Shown here: piece after piece, positions 39,705-51,746 of the stretch
How the letters are laid out: the number at the start of each line of letters is the position of its first letter
Position numbering within the stretch: the stretch's first letter is position 1
Assembly (NCBI RefSeq): GCF_001619985.1
Contig: NW_017264201.1
Location: 1,240,001 to 1,304,000 of the forward strand
Reading direction: 5' to 3'
Origin: Xylona heveae TC161
Lineage: Eukaryota; Ascomycota; Xylonomycetes; Xylonales; Xylonaceae
Length of the DNA: 64,000 nucleotides
Program-made: the position numbers and the translations under genes
The notes under the pieces: generated by a model
Databases searched by the model: none
Seen by the model: the letters and a program-made list of their open reading frames with translations, nothing else
What the model was told of the DNA's origin: nothing

Positions 39705-42700
39705 TTAATCTGCCCCACCAGCTCCATTATTCTCGTCCGATGAATCTTCGCTGCCGTCATCGTCGGGCATGACGACGCTGTTCAGGTAGGTAATCTAAGG
39801 ATGAGCAGATTAGTCGATGAACGCCCACTCCATAATTTTTACACACAGACGCGGCCTGGTCAGTCATATTGCTTCAGTGCTGCCACACCCAAGGTGCCGC
39901 CCCAGTTGCAAGCACCAGTGGGAAATCGACTTGAGGAGATGATGGGGCGGTCACTAAACACACAATCTATGGTGGACAAAGCAGGCTTAGGCGAAGGGCT
40001 TGAGGGTTCATCTAAGCGCTAGCGCCGGGGAGAGACGAATTGAAAAGGAAATGCACAGAGCAACGGTTGACTTACGAAAGGAGTCAAAATGCCAATCAGC
40101 TCGGCAATCCGGTCCAAGGCGTCCGGTCCGACAATCTCTTCATCCCTTAGCCTCTTGCCCACTGTGTAGCTGCGCAGCCGTAGGAGTTCAATGTTTTCGT
40201 TCTCCAGTGCATAGCCCTAAATTGTGATTTGAAAATGTCAGTACAGTTCTTTTGTGAAACGCTGAGAAATGTAGCATGTGCGTTCGATATGGTGCCACGG
40301 AAACACCTGAGCGACCAAGCCGACTCAAGGTGGCTGCGGTACTCCATCCAAGGTAGAAACCGCTCCGCCCCAAACCAAGGCTGCAATCGGTTGAACGAAG
40401 TACGTAGAATTTAATGCCAGAAAAGCGCCAAAGCAAGGCATTGAAAAGCCAAATTGAATGATTTGACTTCAAGTCCATATTCAAATCGCGTTTAGATCAT
40501 CCGCGGGTTGGGTCCAATATGTGAGAACACCAAGTCCAATCTGCATCCCGCACCTTCTTGCACCTTACCCTTCATCCATTTTACCTGATGAACACCATAC
40601 GTCGGGCATTTATTCAAGAGCTTGTCATTAGGTCGTGCCTCTCGCTTTTCAATTCCCAAGATGACACCATCGATCTTTAAACCGCCATCGTGCCAAAGAG
40701 TGACGAGAGTTTTCGCTTCAAAGCCTTCATGCCAATTCGCCCGGTATTAACACAAGAAGCGGATGCAATCGTGCCACTTTCAAGCGTCACAGGGCGAGTT
40801 TCCGGTGGATGATTTTGAGTTTTGTACGAATGTTGATGCAGTGCGATACAGAGAACTCCCAAAAGACGCATGGCTTACCTTTGGCTTCGTTTTCAAAGCA
40901 GTGTCCGAGTTGTGAGCCGCAAAAGCTTTCACGGCCTTCTTTTCATCCTTTCCTACGCCTCCAAGGAACTCTTTCCTCAAGCGCGCTTCTAACAGCACCT
41001 GTTTGAGTTTATGAGGTTTGCGGTCGACGTCTCGACGAAGAAATTCCAGCGAACGCGCTTCAGGCATCCATAACCCTCCACCTAGAAGACAACAAGGCAA
41101 ATCAGCCCAATCCATATTTTGAGACATTGAAATCAGGCATCAAAGGCTCAGGGGTATGCCAGAAGAACGGATAAGGCAAGCAAAGACATTCTCTCGCCGA
41201 CCCTCTGCCGCCGGCAAAATATCTTTCGGAAATGCGCAGACCATCGAGCAAAATCTTGGACAGTACAAAATCAGAGCCAGAAAGTGAATCTGAGTCCTGA
41301 GCTTCCTAGGAAACCTATAATCGCCATACCGGGCCTGTGATTTGCGTCGCAGAGACAAATGGCAGCGCGAGAGAACTCAAGCGATAGGGTGTCGATGATA
41401 AAAATGCAGAATGAAGCAGATTTGGAGCCCCAAAACCAAAACAAGGAATGTGAAGGACATGTCGGAGTGGAAAATGACCGTTACATAACACCCCAAAAAG
41501 ATTGAATCCAGCGCCTTGCTCTCAGGGTCTCTTCATGTCAGGAGTTTGAATTCCTTGGAGAATAGAACCACATTGTCGCGCTCATCGCGCCAAAAGAAGC
41601 AAGGGGGATCCCTCGTCGCCTATCGCTAACTTTCAATGACGCTTTCATATTTCGTCTCGGGTCCTGACGTTACACAGAGAAAAGCCCGGCCATGGCGAGT
41701 CATCCAAAATTCGCTCCATACACAATGCGGGGATATGTTATCCCAGTAGAAGTCGCGATAGAAAGAACAAAGGGAAGAAAAACAGAGGAAAGGTCATTCG
41801 AAAGAACATTCGGAAAAAGCTAATGAATGAAATCGCTTACCGACAAAAGTCTGTCCAGGTTGAATTTGGAGATAGTAAGCAGCGTATGGACCTTTTCTGC
41901 CTGTACGAGACCTGTTCATGGATTGGGTCAGTGCTCTTCGCGTTGAAAATTGCCTATCGATGTTACCATGCAGCGGAAAAGTAGATCTGCGCATTATCGT
42001 GCGTTAGTTTTCTCTGAACAATTCGGAATTGAATTTTTTAACTACCTTGTACGGCGTGGGATCTTTTGAGAATCGTATATCCCGGTAGATTCGAAATATC
42101 TAGGAGTTCGTCAGTGGAATGCTTGAAGAGATTGGAAGGGGATTACTACTATATCTTTGACAGGAAGCTCAGGAATCGTCTCATCCTTTTCAATGATCTT
42201 CTCTGTAAGGTGTTCAATGAATGAATTGAAGTCATTCTGGGAGGTTCGATAGTCCGCGTCATGTACTACATTAAAGGTTAACGCCCAAGGCTACAATGCA
42301 TTCTTCTCAACGAGGGTGTTGCGATTCAAATTTGATTTTCGGACAATGAATTACCTTTAAGCCATTCCCTATCATTATTATTGCGGAGGTCACCAAGAAA
42401 TAGTAACGTGTTGGGATGTATAGTTGTCTTCATATAAGGGATGCTTCCGGCCTCCCTTGCTTTTGGAAGTTCAACGAAGACCTCTTTTCCTGGTCCAAGC
42501 CCAGTTTTGATTCCGGGTCTCCATAGCTCCTCTCCTTTTTTCGATGACTTGCGAGAGGAAGTATTGAGAGTTCTTATTTGGATGGCATCTGTAATAATAT
42601 AAGCTCAAGCTAACGGCTCTGGTCGCACGGCTCAGCATGCTAATGAGAACAAGCGATCCACCGTACCGTCTTCCTGGGAAACTTCCCCAGAGGCTTCAGA

Positions 42701-42901
42701 GTCAAGATCAGAGGTATTTTCCAAATTATTTTTCTCAAAATACCGACTACGACGTGGAGTAACATCAGAAACTTCCGAAGTTGTAGTTGAAGGTTTTCCC
42801 CGTTTGGATCTTCGAGAGTCCAATGGAGTTGTCGCTGACTTCTTTCTCTTCGTTACGGCTGAAGCGGAAGCGACGTCACGACGTGAAGACGACCGCGTCA
42901 T
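39705..42901 (-). CDS. DUF2461 family protein (TIGR02453)
   Basis: Nine exons on the minus strand: 42901-42667, 42588-42355, 42265-42150, 42099-42046, 41986-41967, 41911-41841, 41081-40879, 40216-40076 and 39794-39705; 387 residues. The first ~75 residues are basic and Ser/Thr-rich, possibly nuclear. The family core is visible from LLFLGDLRNNNDREWLK through IFRIYRDIRFSKDPTPYK, RTGRKGPYAAYYLQIQPG, FVGGGLWMPE and TKPKGYAL to an acidic C-terminus. The family's biochemical role is unknown to me. Exon 5 is only 20 nt. Introns 1-5 are 50-89 nt but introns 6, 7 and 8 are 759, 662 and 281 nt. The donor of intron 3 is ambiguous by one codon (GTAGTA, two GTA choices). It diverges from TYW3 across 367 nt. 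Exon joins are supported by phase and by the conserved core; function is not assigned. Confidence 0.85.
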
Positions 42902-43268
42902 GATAGATCGAAATCCTGTCCGATTTCAAGGCAAATTCACAAATGCTACCAGAGAAATATTACTGCTGAATGAGGTATTCGAAGCGGACAGTGGCGAAAA
43001 TACTCTTTAATACATATCAAAAAGTCAAAGAGCTGTTCGATCACGTCGTCGGTGGGTAAGCATTATCCGTTGGCGAAAGGCGCGCGAGCGCTTGAATCGC
43101 CGTGTTTACGCGCTGATCGGCTAAACCAAGATAGGAACAATTATGGGCATCAACCAAAAAAAAAGCGATCTGACTGAGAATTGGAATCTCGCATATACGC
43201 TCAGCCTTTTTCGTTTGACTTCCCCTCCAATGCAAGTCGTTTTCATCTCATCTCAAAATTAGCTCAAT
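42902..43268. promoter_or_regulatory. Shared divergent promoter region (DUF2461 / TYW3)
   Basis: Only 367 nt separate the two start codons, so both promoters and 5' leaders must lie here. No strong TATA word is visible. Bidirectional transcription is inferred from gene arrangement alone. Confidence 0.6.
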
Positions 43269-44316
43269 ATGGAAAATTTGCCAGAGGCTCCTCCAAGCTT
43301 TGTCCGCAAAAAGCAGACTATTTTGCATCAACTTGCAGTCCCGACTTCGCAGTACAGTGACCTATCCCCCAAAGGCTCTGTAGATGAAGCTATCCGCACC
43401 TTAATTGATGGAATCAACAGTTCGGAGGGCCTTGTAACGACTAGTAGCTGTGCAGGAAGGGTAAGCGTGTTTTTGGAGGGGGTCCGACGGCAAGGAACAA
43501 AGTCTGAAGCGACTTTGAGCAGTGAAGTGAACAACGGTCAACTAGCAGGACCCGGTGGAAAAGGAGGGGGCGGAAGATGGCTTTTCGTCTCTCACGATCC
43601 AATTGTTATTCCGAACGCAGTTGATAGTGAATCTTTTATCCATAATCTCTTTCAATTACCTTCGAAGCCGACCTCGCACTTTACATGCCCAGAGAATTGC
43701 AGATATCTCCATTTTAAATTTGAGCCAATGGTATACCTTGACTTTAATGAAAACGATCACGATATTTATGTTATTACTCCGCTAACTTGTATACCAGATT
43801 CTTCATGTATTGACGTCATCACTGAAAGAAGCCCAAAAGGTGCTCAATGCTGCGCTTCAGGCCGGATTCCGTGAGAGTGGGGCAATGAGCCTCGAAGGGG
43901 CCGAATCTATGTCGACGACCCCAATGGTCGCTGTTCGCTCTATTGGACTAATGTTTGATTCTATCATCGGATTTGCCACCAACGATGATGGTGCCGAGCA
44001 TATCAGAGTCACCGTCAGTGATGAGCATCTACGCATGCTTGTCGATCTTGCAAATGAGAGGTTTCGAATAAACCAAGAGAGAATCCAGAGGTTTAGAACC
44101 TTATTGCTTTCTCCCAACTCAGAGAATCGTAAGAATAGTAAGAAAGCCCAGAAATGTACTGGAGAGACATGGGAAGAGCCTGAAGTAAGAAGAGCACGTA
44201 AAAAGGCTGAGGGCGAGAGGAAAAGAAAGGAGCATCAAACTAAACAGGCGCCGAACCCTGCATCCAATGAAGAAGACAGTGAAAGCCTAGAATACATTGG
44301 AAACATGCTGGAATAA
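43269..44316 (+). CDS. tyw3: tRNA wybutosine-synthesizing protein 3 (TYW3)
   Basis: Exons 43269-43730 and 43798-44316 give 326 residues; the 67-nt intron has a GCTAAC branch site and ends ACCAG. Signature segments are SFVRKKQTIL near the N-terminus, TTSSCAGRVSVF (about residues 56-67), GKGGGGRWLFVSHDP, then GFRESGAM and VAVRSIGLMFDSI after the splice. Tyw3 N4-methylates the 4-demethylwyosine intermediate on G37 of tRNA-Phe, one step of wybutosine synthesis, in the cytosol using S-adenosylmethionine. The last ~70 residues are charged and Lys/Glu-rich, an extension beyond the usual domain. It is convergent with the RING-RRM gene and divergent from the DUF2461 gene. Confidence 0.93.
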
Positions 44317-44816
44317 TCGTTTCAACGAAGGGCACGAATAATAATATCTATGGTCAAATGAGATCCGATTCATGCCGCAATATTGGATGCAACAGGGGAT
44401 TTCACATGTGATAATCTAGGGAGTCTTTCAAGGTCGCTTGTAAAGACCCCATATTAGTCACGACGCATCGATGAAGAGAATTAGCGCGCCGATAAATCGC
44501 TGTACTGTCAAGATTTATGCAACAGAGTATTCTTGAGTTGTTTCTCCGATCTTCATATTGGCCACGTTGTCTTTAATTGCACTAACTAAGCCCACGTCTC
44601 TTGACAAATATCCTGCGCTCACATCTGCTATGGGAATAATTCATCAATTTAATATTCCGAAGTCGCTGAGAATGTCAAAGCAGGTGACATAGGGCCAGCT
44701 ACGATTTGATGAAGATCCCGTACAGCTTCAATGAGAAATTGACTAAGCCCATGTCTTAGCCCAGGACACAAGCCCACTTATTGCTATCAGAAAGAGACCA
44801 GTTCCGTGTTCGAAGT
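44317..44816. other. Convergent 3' region, nothing else seen
   Basis: 500 nt between the converging ends of TYW3 and the RING-RRM gene. Moderately AT-rich, with no gene or clear repeat recognised. Confidence 0.55.
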
Positions 44817-47800
44817 TTATGGTACGCAGAGCAAACGACGTAGCAGTGCCTCCACAACGGCCCATTCTTGTGAGGCAGCTTCAGCAAAGGTCATCGTTTC
44901 CTTGGAAGATGACCAAGGAATCACGATGTTGCCGAATAACGACGTAGCAGCATTGGAGGCCTCAGCCGCGGAGTGCTCCGCCAATGAAACCATCGTTGGA
45001 GACATGGTTGCCTTGCGGAAAAGGTACGCATAGAACTAAATTCGATAGGTTAGCTGGGGCAATCAGAATGGAATAAAGAATATGTAGATGAATGCCGAGC
45101 GGAACTAATCGCGAAAAATTATATACCTCCACCATTTCATCACTTGCGTTCGGATTTCTTACAAGTGTCTCAAAAGGCCAGTCTGTAGCAATTCGCGAAA
45201 TGGTGACGCCAGTTGGAGAGGGCTTGGCAGCAAGGATGAGTCTCGTCTTCTGTTTCTCACTGAAACCTGGGGCCTTCAAAGAAGTCTCCTGAAATTCGGC
45301 CAACAATCGCTCATGGACGATATTGAATTGCTTATATTTTACTGCGTTCGCCAGTGCTCGGAGCATTTTTTCAGTCGTTTGAAACAAAACGTCACGGTCT
45401 TTGACGGTATAGTGGTTCACTGCCCACCAAGGGTACTATCTGACACTCAGCAAAAGTCATTCGATAGGACAACCAGCTGATATGCACTTACCTTGGCCAG
45501 CGTGCTTATCATACACTCGTACGTGCGCTGGGGACATTTTGTAGCAAAGGGAGACTGGTATACCTTATTAAGTAACGAGTCTCGAGTCTCAAGTCCAATA
45601 TGATATGAATGTACTCACCCGATTTGGAACCTCAGCGTGCCTGAGCATCATCACTAACTCCTCACCAGAGAGAAATCCCTTGAAGCCAGTATTATATGGT
45701 TCCTTCGACTCGAATATACTTGGATTAGCTCCTTGCCAGGTGACATTCTTTGCTTTTGGAAATATTGCTTTCATCAGTGCTTCCTGCCCGCTCAATACCA
45801 CGTCAACATGACGATCCCCAATGCGACTGGATCTCCCCTCTTGTCGATTCCGGGCAAATCGGTTGACGGCACCAATAGCATCCGAAGTAGTCATGAACTC
45901 GACGAAGCAATCCATTGTTTTGGCCGTTGCACGATCCATGATGATGTGGACAGCGCACCCTAAATCTGGAGTGACGGTCTTGGCATTGCGGCCAAGGAAA
46001 GCATATATCTCGGGTTTGGTGGCAGTGTATGGAATCTAACTCTGGTCAGCACCCGGAATGCATTCAATTGAGATCCGAATCTAGCACGGTCAATGTATTG
46101 ACGTACATTCGAGATCTTGATAACCCCCCACTCGGCAGGCTTCGTACGCCTCACCAGTTCAACAAAGGGGGCATCGTGACAGGCTTGCTCGTAACTAATT
46201 AATCTTGGCAAAGGAGCATCTTGATTTCGCACAGAACCAATTGGAACGGCACTGGTCACAGGAACTGGAGCCACGCTCTTTGGAGTAAAAGAAGACTTTG
46301 CGTATCCATGTGGACTTTTGCTGGTAGAGTCATGCGTTTGCGTACCCCCAGCGAAGGTAGAAGCAGGGCCGCTAAGGTAAGAAGTTGATCCGACCTGCGA
46401 AGAGATCACTGAAGCAGTAGATCCAGATGCATGCTCAGGGTCCATTGCATGCCCCATACTGACAACATCCCCATGCTCGAGATGCGAACCTCGGTTTGTC
46501 TGCGACGGAATAGACGGAATGCTCCGCGAATATGGCCCAACAGACTGCTGTAGAGAATCTATCGGAATTTCTGCAACGGGTAGTGGAAATCTTGAAGCTA
46601 CATTTTGTTGCAAGTGACCGAAGTTCTGCAATTGGCCTTGGTCTCCATTCGCAAGAGAGACGGTAGATGGCGGATAATTTAATGAATGAAAAGCTGGTGG
46701 ACTGATAAAACCAGGGAGGCGTTGGTTTTGACTCGCTGCAGGAGCCATAAATGTACCTCCTAGAGACACCGGAAGAGTGAGTTCTTCAGGTGCCAGATAG
46801 TGCCATCCGCCACCATGAGGTTGCGGAAATCCATGGACATCGGGTATATTTGAATGAGCGATCCAATTATGGCCAGCCCGGGGATACATGGTATTGGCAT
46901 GCGTCGGATACAAAGTATTGGGCTGGCTAGGATAAATCGATATTTCTGGTGGTGACGTGAAATATGGACCAAAAGCCGTATGCGAAGACGGAGCATAAAC
47001 GGGCATGTGATCAAGGGTCGGCAAGCGCGACGCTGAAGCTGCATCAAGAGTTGAGGCGGTTTTCATACCAGTAATCAGACTTGCTTCAGTGGTTGAGGTT
47101 TCAAGCTGCTCAGCAGCCTGAGGAAATCCGTCTAGGGCAATGTCAGCTCTCAAAGAACTTGCAAAGTGCTAGAGAAACTCACGATTAGCGCCTGCAGCAA
47201 CCATGACGCGTTTGGTAGAACGGTGCTCTGGATACGACCCTAGCGGAGCTAAGGAGGTCCTCGATGTAGGTAGATTGGAGCTTAACCCGAGGGCGGGACG
47301 TGGCGGACTACGAGATTGGTCCGACATATCTACAGATTCTGGCGGATGGTTGACAAATGGATGGTTATGCACAGTTGCACTGGCAAATCCCTGAGAAAGC
47401 AGTGAATCGTAAGCGATTCTGCTGTTGTTGATCCGTGGCACCATTCTAGGAGGCGGCTTAGACGTCAGACCTAGCGATTCCTCAGCGATGCTGTGAATTC
47501 TCGGAGCCTTCGTCGTCTGTACTGGCTCGATTTTGTTCATTTTCTGGATTATTAGGGATATGATTAGCAGACCCAGAACAATGTGGATGCGAAACTAGAG
47601 GCATCTGAATACTCACAGCGAAACAAAACCCACAGAAATATCGGCCTGAGTTTTGATTCCTATCATCGAACCAAAATGAGGCGCAGCTCGTGCAAATCAG
47701 ATGCTTACACGGGCGAATTAGCCAATTTGAACTATAAAGGCAATCCATGCAGCTCCTGAAGCCCAGAATCCGTTTTGGAAGGTTAGTCATATTGACCCTG

Positions 47801-49303
47801 TCGTAAATTAGACGCTTTTCACGAGAGTTTATTTCATTTGGCATGGAAAGTTGACTCAGAGCGACCAAATTGGGTTTCGAAGCATGCCTGTCACCAGACT
47901 TTTGATTTGGTCTATTATCAGGAGCCTGTGAAACTGCAGTAAATTGACCCACTCCTACAACAGCCTTTGCCTTTTCATATGCAGACTTTGGATGCGCTGC
48001 CATCGGAAAAAGACCTTGCTCATTGACAGAACCTGGCCTCACGTCATCCATCGACCCTTGGTGGTGTGCGTTAATAGTTGCTGAAACAGGCTCATCGTTG
48101 GTCAATGATCGGACATTATTCTTAGATGACTCAAGTTCCAGTGGAGGAAATGGTGAACTATTTTCAGGTTCCGGCCGAAATAAGGGGCTCAATATCGACG
48201 GTCCATGTGGATATCCAGGTGCAGGAGGCGTGTTTGTCCTCTCGTTTCTCATGACATAGTGGTGTCGAACTGATTCACTGTTTGTCATAGATTGTTGACG
48301 AGCATTGGACTTCTCATTTGCACATCCGACCCGTGTAGCGAACGGAAGAGAACTATGACCCTCTGGAGACTGGACGTGACATTCTCGGACGATGGAATCT
48401 GAAACTCTATTTCCCTCCTCGATCAGACGTATGTGGGTTCGACGCCGCGGGTTTGGAGCAACGATTTCTAAAGGGCTTGACCGGCTAATGTGAGGCAAAT
48501 TGTCATCCGCAGTATGTGCGTTCCTTCTCAATCTTTCTAATGCCAGTTCTTTGAGACCGGCTGTAAGACCAGAACGACGAATACTGTCCTCAATCTTTGT
48601 TTGGCCTGCCTGCTGATAACGCTCTATGACTTCTTGCCCTCCAGCCCCGTTTCTCGGAGATCTGGAAGGATTACCCCGACGTTCCGCAAATTGATTATTC
48701 GACATAGGAATAAAGAATTCACTGTTTCGCTGCAGAGCCTTCAACATTTTCTCCCGCAAAGAAGTAGTACTTTGTGAACGGCTTCCTAAGGCTCCTGAAT
48801 GGGATATCCAATCCATGTGGTACGGGTATTGAAGATAGTTTCTGTCTGAATTTCTTGCCGAGGGAGAGTGCTCTGCATAAAGAATGCCCGAAGAAGAAGA
48901 GGCACTAGGATTGGGTACGTGCTGAAGCGCTTTTGAATGGGGGTTTTCCGAAAGCAACGCCAAGTCTGCCGGATGAGGAGGATACGGAACGTAAGCTTCC
49001 TGAAGACCGCCCTGGAAAAAAGAATTTTCAGCATTTCTCAGATCCATGATTGAGGTTTCTATCAATCAACGCAATGACTCGACTAACGTTTTGCCCAGTT
49101 ACTCTAACGTTTCCTGGATGAGAATAAGTTTTACTGGGAATCGGTACCTGTATTGGAAGTCCGGAATAGAGTTCCCCATTCACGGCAATCTGACCTGGTT
49201 GAAATGGAGGAGCTGAAGGCTTGAACAAAGTCTCTGTGAGTAGAGACCCACTGATGCTGTGTTGCTGCGGTTCTGCACCATTTCGCCAACATTGTTCTGC
49301 CAT
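44817..49303 (-). CDS. Large RING-finger plus RRM protein, function unknown
   Basis: Eight exons on the minus strand: 49303-49135, 49058-47617, 47543-47183, 47131-46107, 46035-45619, 45554-45492, 45435-45127 and 45035-44817; 1334 residues. A RING-HC-like finger fits C-x2-C-x10-C-x-H-x2-C-x2-C-x16-C-x2-C with Cys493, 496, 507, His509, Cys512, 515, 532 and 535. A long disordered Ser/Pro/His-rich region follows. Near residues 992-1075 an RRM-like fold is suggested by GVIKISNIPY and a later DCFVEF strand. The conserved-looking tail includes YPWWAVNHYTVKDRD. A dual role in ubiquitin transfer and RNA binding is inference only. The first exon join is the weakest: intron 1 uses a GTAAAA donor, and the gene might instead begin at the ATG at 49047. 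The other joins keep frame with good GT-AG sites. Confidence 0.8.
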
Positions 49304-50714
49304 CTTGGTATTGAGCAACTAATGCTAGTCAGCAACTGCGAAAAGCTCATGGTCTTCTTCCACCATCAATTCAAAGAACCAAGTTTCATTAAGCAGACTA
49401 GAGAGGAATCTCGAAGAAGAGTATATTAATCAATGATTTAGCGAGGTTGATTCGAATGATCACAAAGATTCTGGGGGTGCGAGAGACAGAAGCATCGAGG
49501 TCAAATTGATCATTTGGCGAATGAACCGAACCAAGGGACATTGTATATTCAAACCTAACCTCTGCAATGGCTGCAAAAGCCAGTCCGAATGCCAGTACAA
49601 GGGCAAAGCTGAACAATTGACGTTGGGTAGGAGGATTGCATGTCATAACATAAGAAGCAGAGAACGTACTGCAGACACGATAGTAAGGCCAACTGATCTG
49701 ACGTGGCAACTCCAAGCTGGTCCACCTAATCCAGAGGGAGAGTTGAAACTCTAGATGAAGCACAGCCGTCTGTTCTGATTTCACTAGAGGAAAGTTAAAA
49801 GAATTCAGCTTCCAAACTCCCAACTAAAATGAACCAACCTGTTATTGACGGATCATTGTGACCATCACAACACTAGGATTGAGACGTTGCCATCTTGATC
49901 CGACCCACTACCGACGTGGATGCGATTATCGTGAAGTTGCAAGCAGTTGCAAGCCTTTGAAGAAAAGTAGTTCACTTCACTTCACAACAAAAACAAAATA
50001 GGAACTCGGTTAAATGTGACAGTGAATGGATCAAGGCAAACCACAATTCTAGATATACCAACTTCTGTTATGGTGTGAAATTCCAACGGAACAGAGACAA
50101 ATGCATACTTGCGTTGAGAATATCAAACAGAGCTCCACAAATCGATATTTTTTTCCCCCAAAGCATCACTTACTAAGAGACGTTCAATTGTGGAGGCTGC
50201 AGGACTAGGGGACGTCGAGGTTTGTTGAGATCCTTCCACTAAAAAGCATATCGTTCAATTCCTGCTCTTTTAGTTCTGCTCCCAAGAGTGGGACATCAGC
50301 ACAAAATATAGAGCGAATCACAACACACTATCGGGCAGTATAAAAAAAAACAATGACTTGAACGGAGCAACACAGGCAAATGGCGAACAAAATCGATCGA
50401 AAATCGGTGCGAGCTTTTCCATAAGCATGTATGATAATTGAACATGGATAGCTCTTCAATGGGCGGGGTTCAAGACATAGAACCCATCGGATATCGATCC
50501 AAGCCGCAATTTATGCTTTCGAAGGTCGCTCGCAACACGTCGCGGGTCACTAATAAATGCATGTTGAGACCATGGACGTTGCACAACACACAATATAAGC
50601 AATTATGTTTACCAGAGTAGACTTGAGTTACGGTCGTTTTATAAGCCTTCCAACGCCTATTTACAAAGTGCATATTCGAAATGGTATAGTTAGAGGAATT
50701 TGAAGCTTCCGAGT
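49304..50714. other. Intergenic upstream of the RING-RRM gene
   Basis: 1.4 kb between two minus-strand genes: the 3' flank of Arp2/3 subunit 4 on the right and the promoter and leader of the RING-RRM gene on the left. A 141-codon minus-strand frame at 49398-49823 starts with TTG and lacks recognisable motifs. Untranslated leader exons are possible. Confidence 0.5.
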
Positions 50715-51481
50715 TTAATCGAACTGTGTAGGTGATTAGAAGATAGCCTAGGAAAAGGTTTGGAATTTTGATTACCGGTGTGAGAAAAGACTCAGCAACA
50801 AATCGTGCCCGTGCATTGAGCTGAAGAAGTCAGTTCAAGAACTATATTTCCTCAATGCAGAACCCTGAGGGTGTCCAGGTGCCCTATGGAATACTTACAA
50901 ATAGTTTCATTTCGGAGATCTCTTTATCGACCTCTTCCATGAATTGAATGATGAAATCGACGAGTTTATGCTTCAACATCTGCTCAGTATGAAAATTTGT
51001 GATGAGGAATGATATGTCGTATCCCTGGTCCCATGTCAGATCAAAGCTATCGGGTATTATGGTGGCGGCTGGCGAATGATCAGACCTTGACAGGCTTCCT
51101 TCGTAAAATGAAGAAAGCTTCAGCCCTCTGCGTCAAGAATCTTGTAAACTTGTGCACAAGAATATGCTCAATTTCATCGGCTTGTTTGATCTTAATGCTG
51201 ACTCGGACGCTGTTGATGCTGGGCTCAATGAGGACCTTCTCATTTTCGTTCCTTGAAACAGAAAGGGGATTGAGCAAAACTTCGGGATTACTGGCAGCTT
51301 CAATCTCAGGAACATTATGTCTCTCTGACGTCTGCGAAGCGAAATTCGAGAGGGAAAGAGCGGCAGTAAGGGATGAGCGGACGCATTGGAGATAAGGGCG
51401 AAGTGATTGAGACTAGGTAAGGTTAGCACCTTAGGAGTCACCGGAGTAAATATAGTGTAGGTTGAATCGATTGCTCACCAT
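50715..51481 (-). CDS. arc19: Arp2/3 complex subunit 4 (ARPC4/Arc19)
   Basis: Five coding exons on the minus strand: 51481-51479 (ATG only), 51412-51086, 51024-50899, 50820-50776 and 50723-50715; 169 residues, the normal size of this subunit. The ATG is followed directly by a GTGAGC donor; the 66-nt intron has a GCTAAC branch site and the next exon opens SQSLRPYL. Recognisable core segments are [50 protein letters not shown] and the tail [15 protein letters not shown]. The last coding exon adds only Phe-Asp-stop. ARPC4 forms, with ARPC2, the core of the actin-nucleating Arp2/3 complex at endocytic patches and hyphal tips. It diverges from Ubp6 over 265 nt. Confidence 0.94.
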
Positions 51482-51746
51482 ATTGGAATGAATTTCGTTC
51501 AGAGCATTGACCAAATTGAGCGTCGACGCTTGATTGTTTGTTGGCTGCCAGTGATGACAGGTTCACACGGAGGTGAGCTGTTGTCCGATCCAGCGGGGAG
51601 CGCGCGTATGTTTGCTTCGTTTGTTTAGTCGCTCGTCACTCCCGCCTCCCCACGGCAGTGGCGTTGCCCATCATCATCTCTAACTACTACACAAGCAGAG
51701 CCTAAGCTCCTGATAAAGCCCAATCGAGGAGTCGAGGATTTCCGCA
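51482..51746. promoter_or_regulatory. Shared divergent promoter region (ARPC4 / Ubp6)
   Basis: 265 nt between the two start codons. It must contain both leaders and core promoters. A GC-rich CCGCCTCCCC stretch near the middle is the only obvious compositional feature. Confidence 0.6.

Noticed and set aside
40560-40760. Possible extra exon in intron 7 of the DUF2461 gene
   Set aside because: An open stretch ends at a plausible CAG|GTAAAA donor, but no acceptor joins it in phase and the family core is continuous without it.
49398-49823. 141-codon minus-strand open frame
   Set aside because: Begins at TTG rather than ATG and shows no motif; more likely leader or promoter of the RING-RRM gene.
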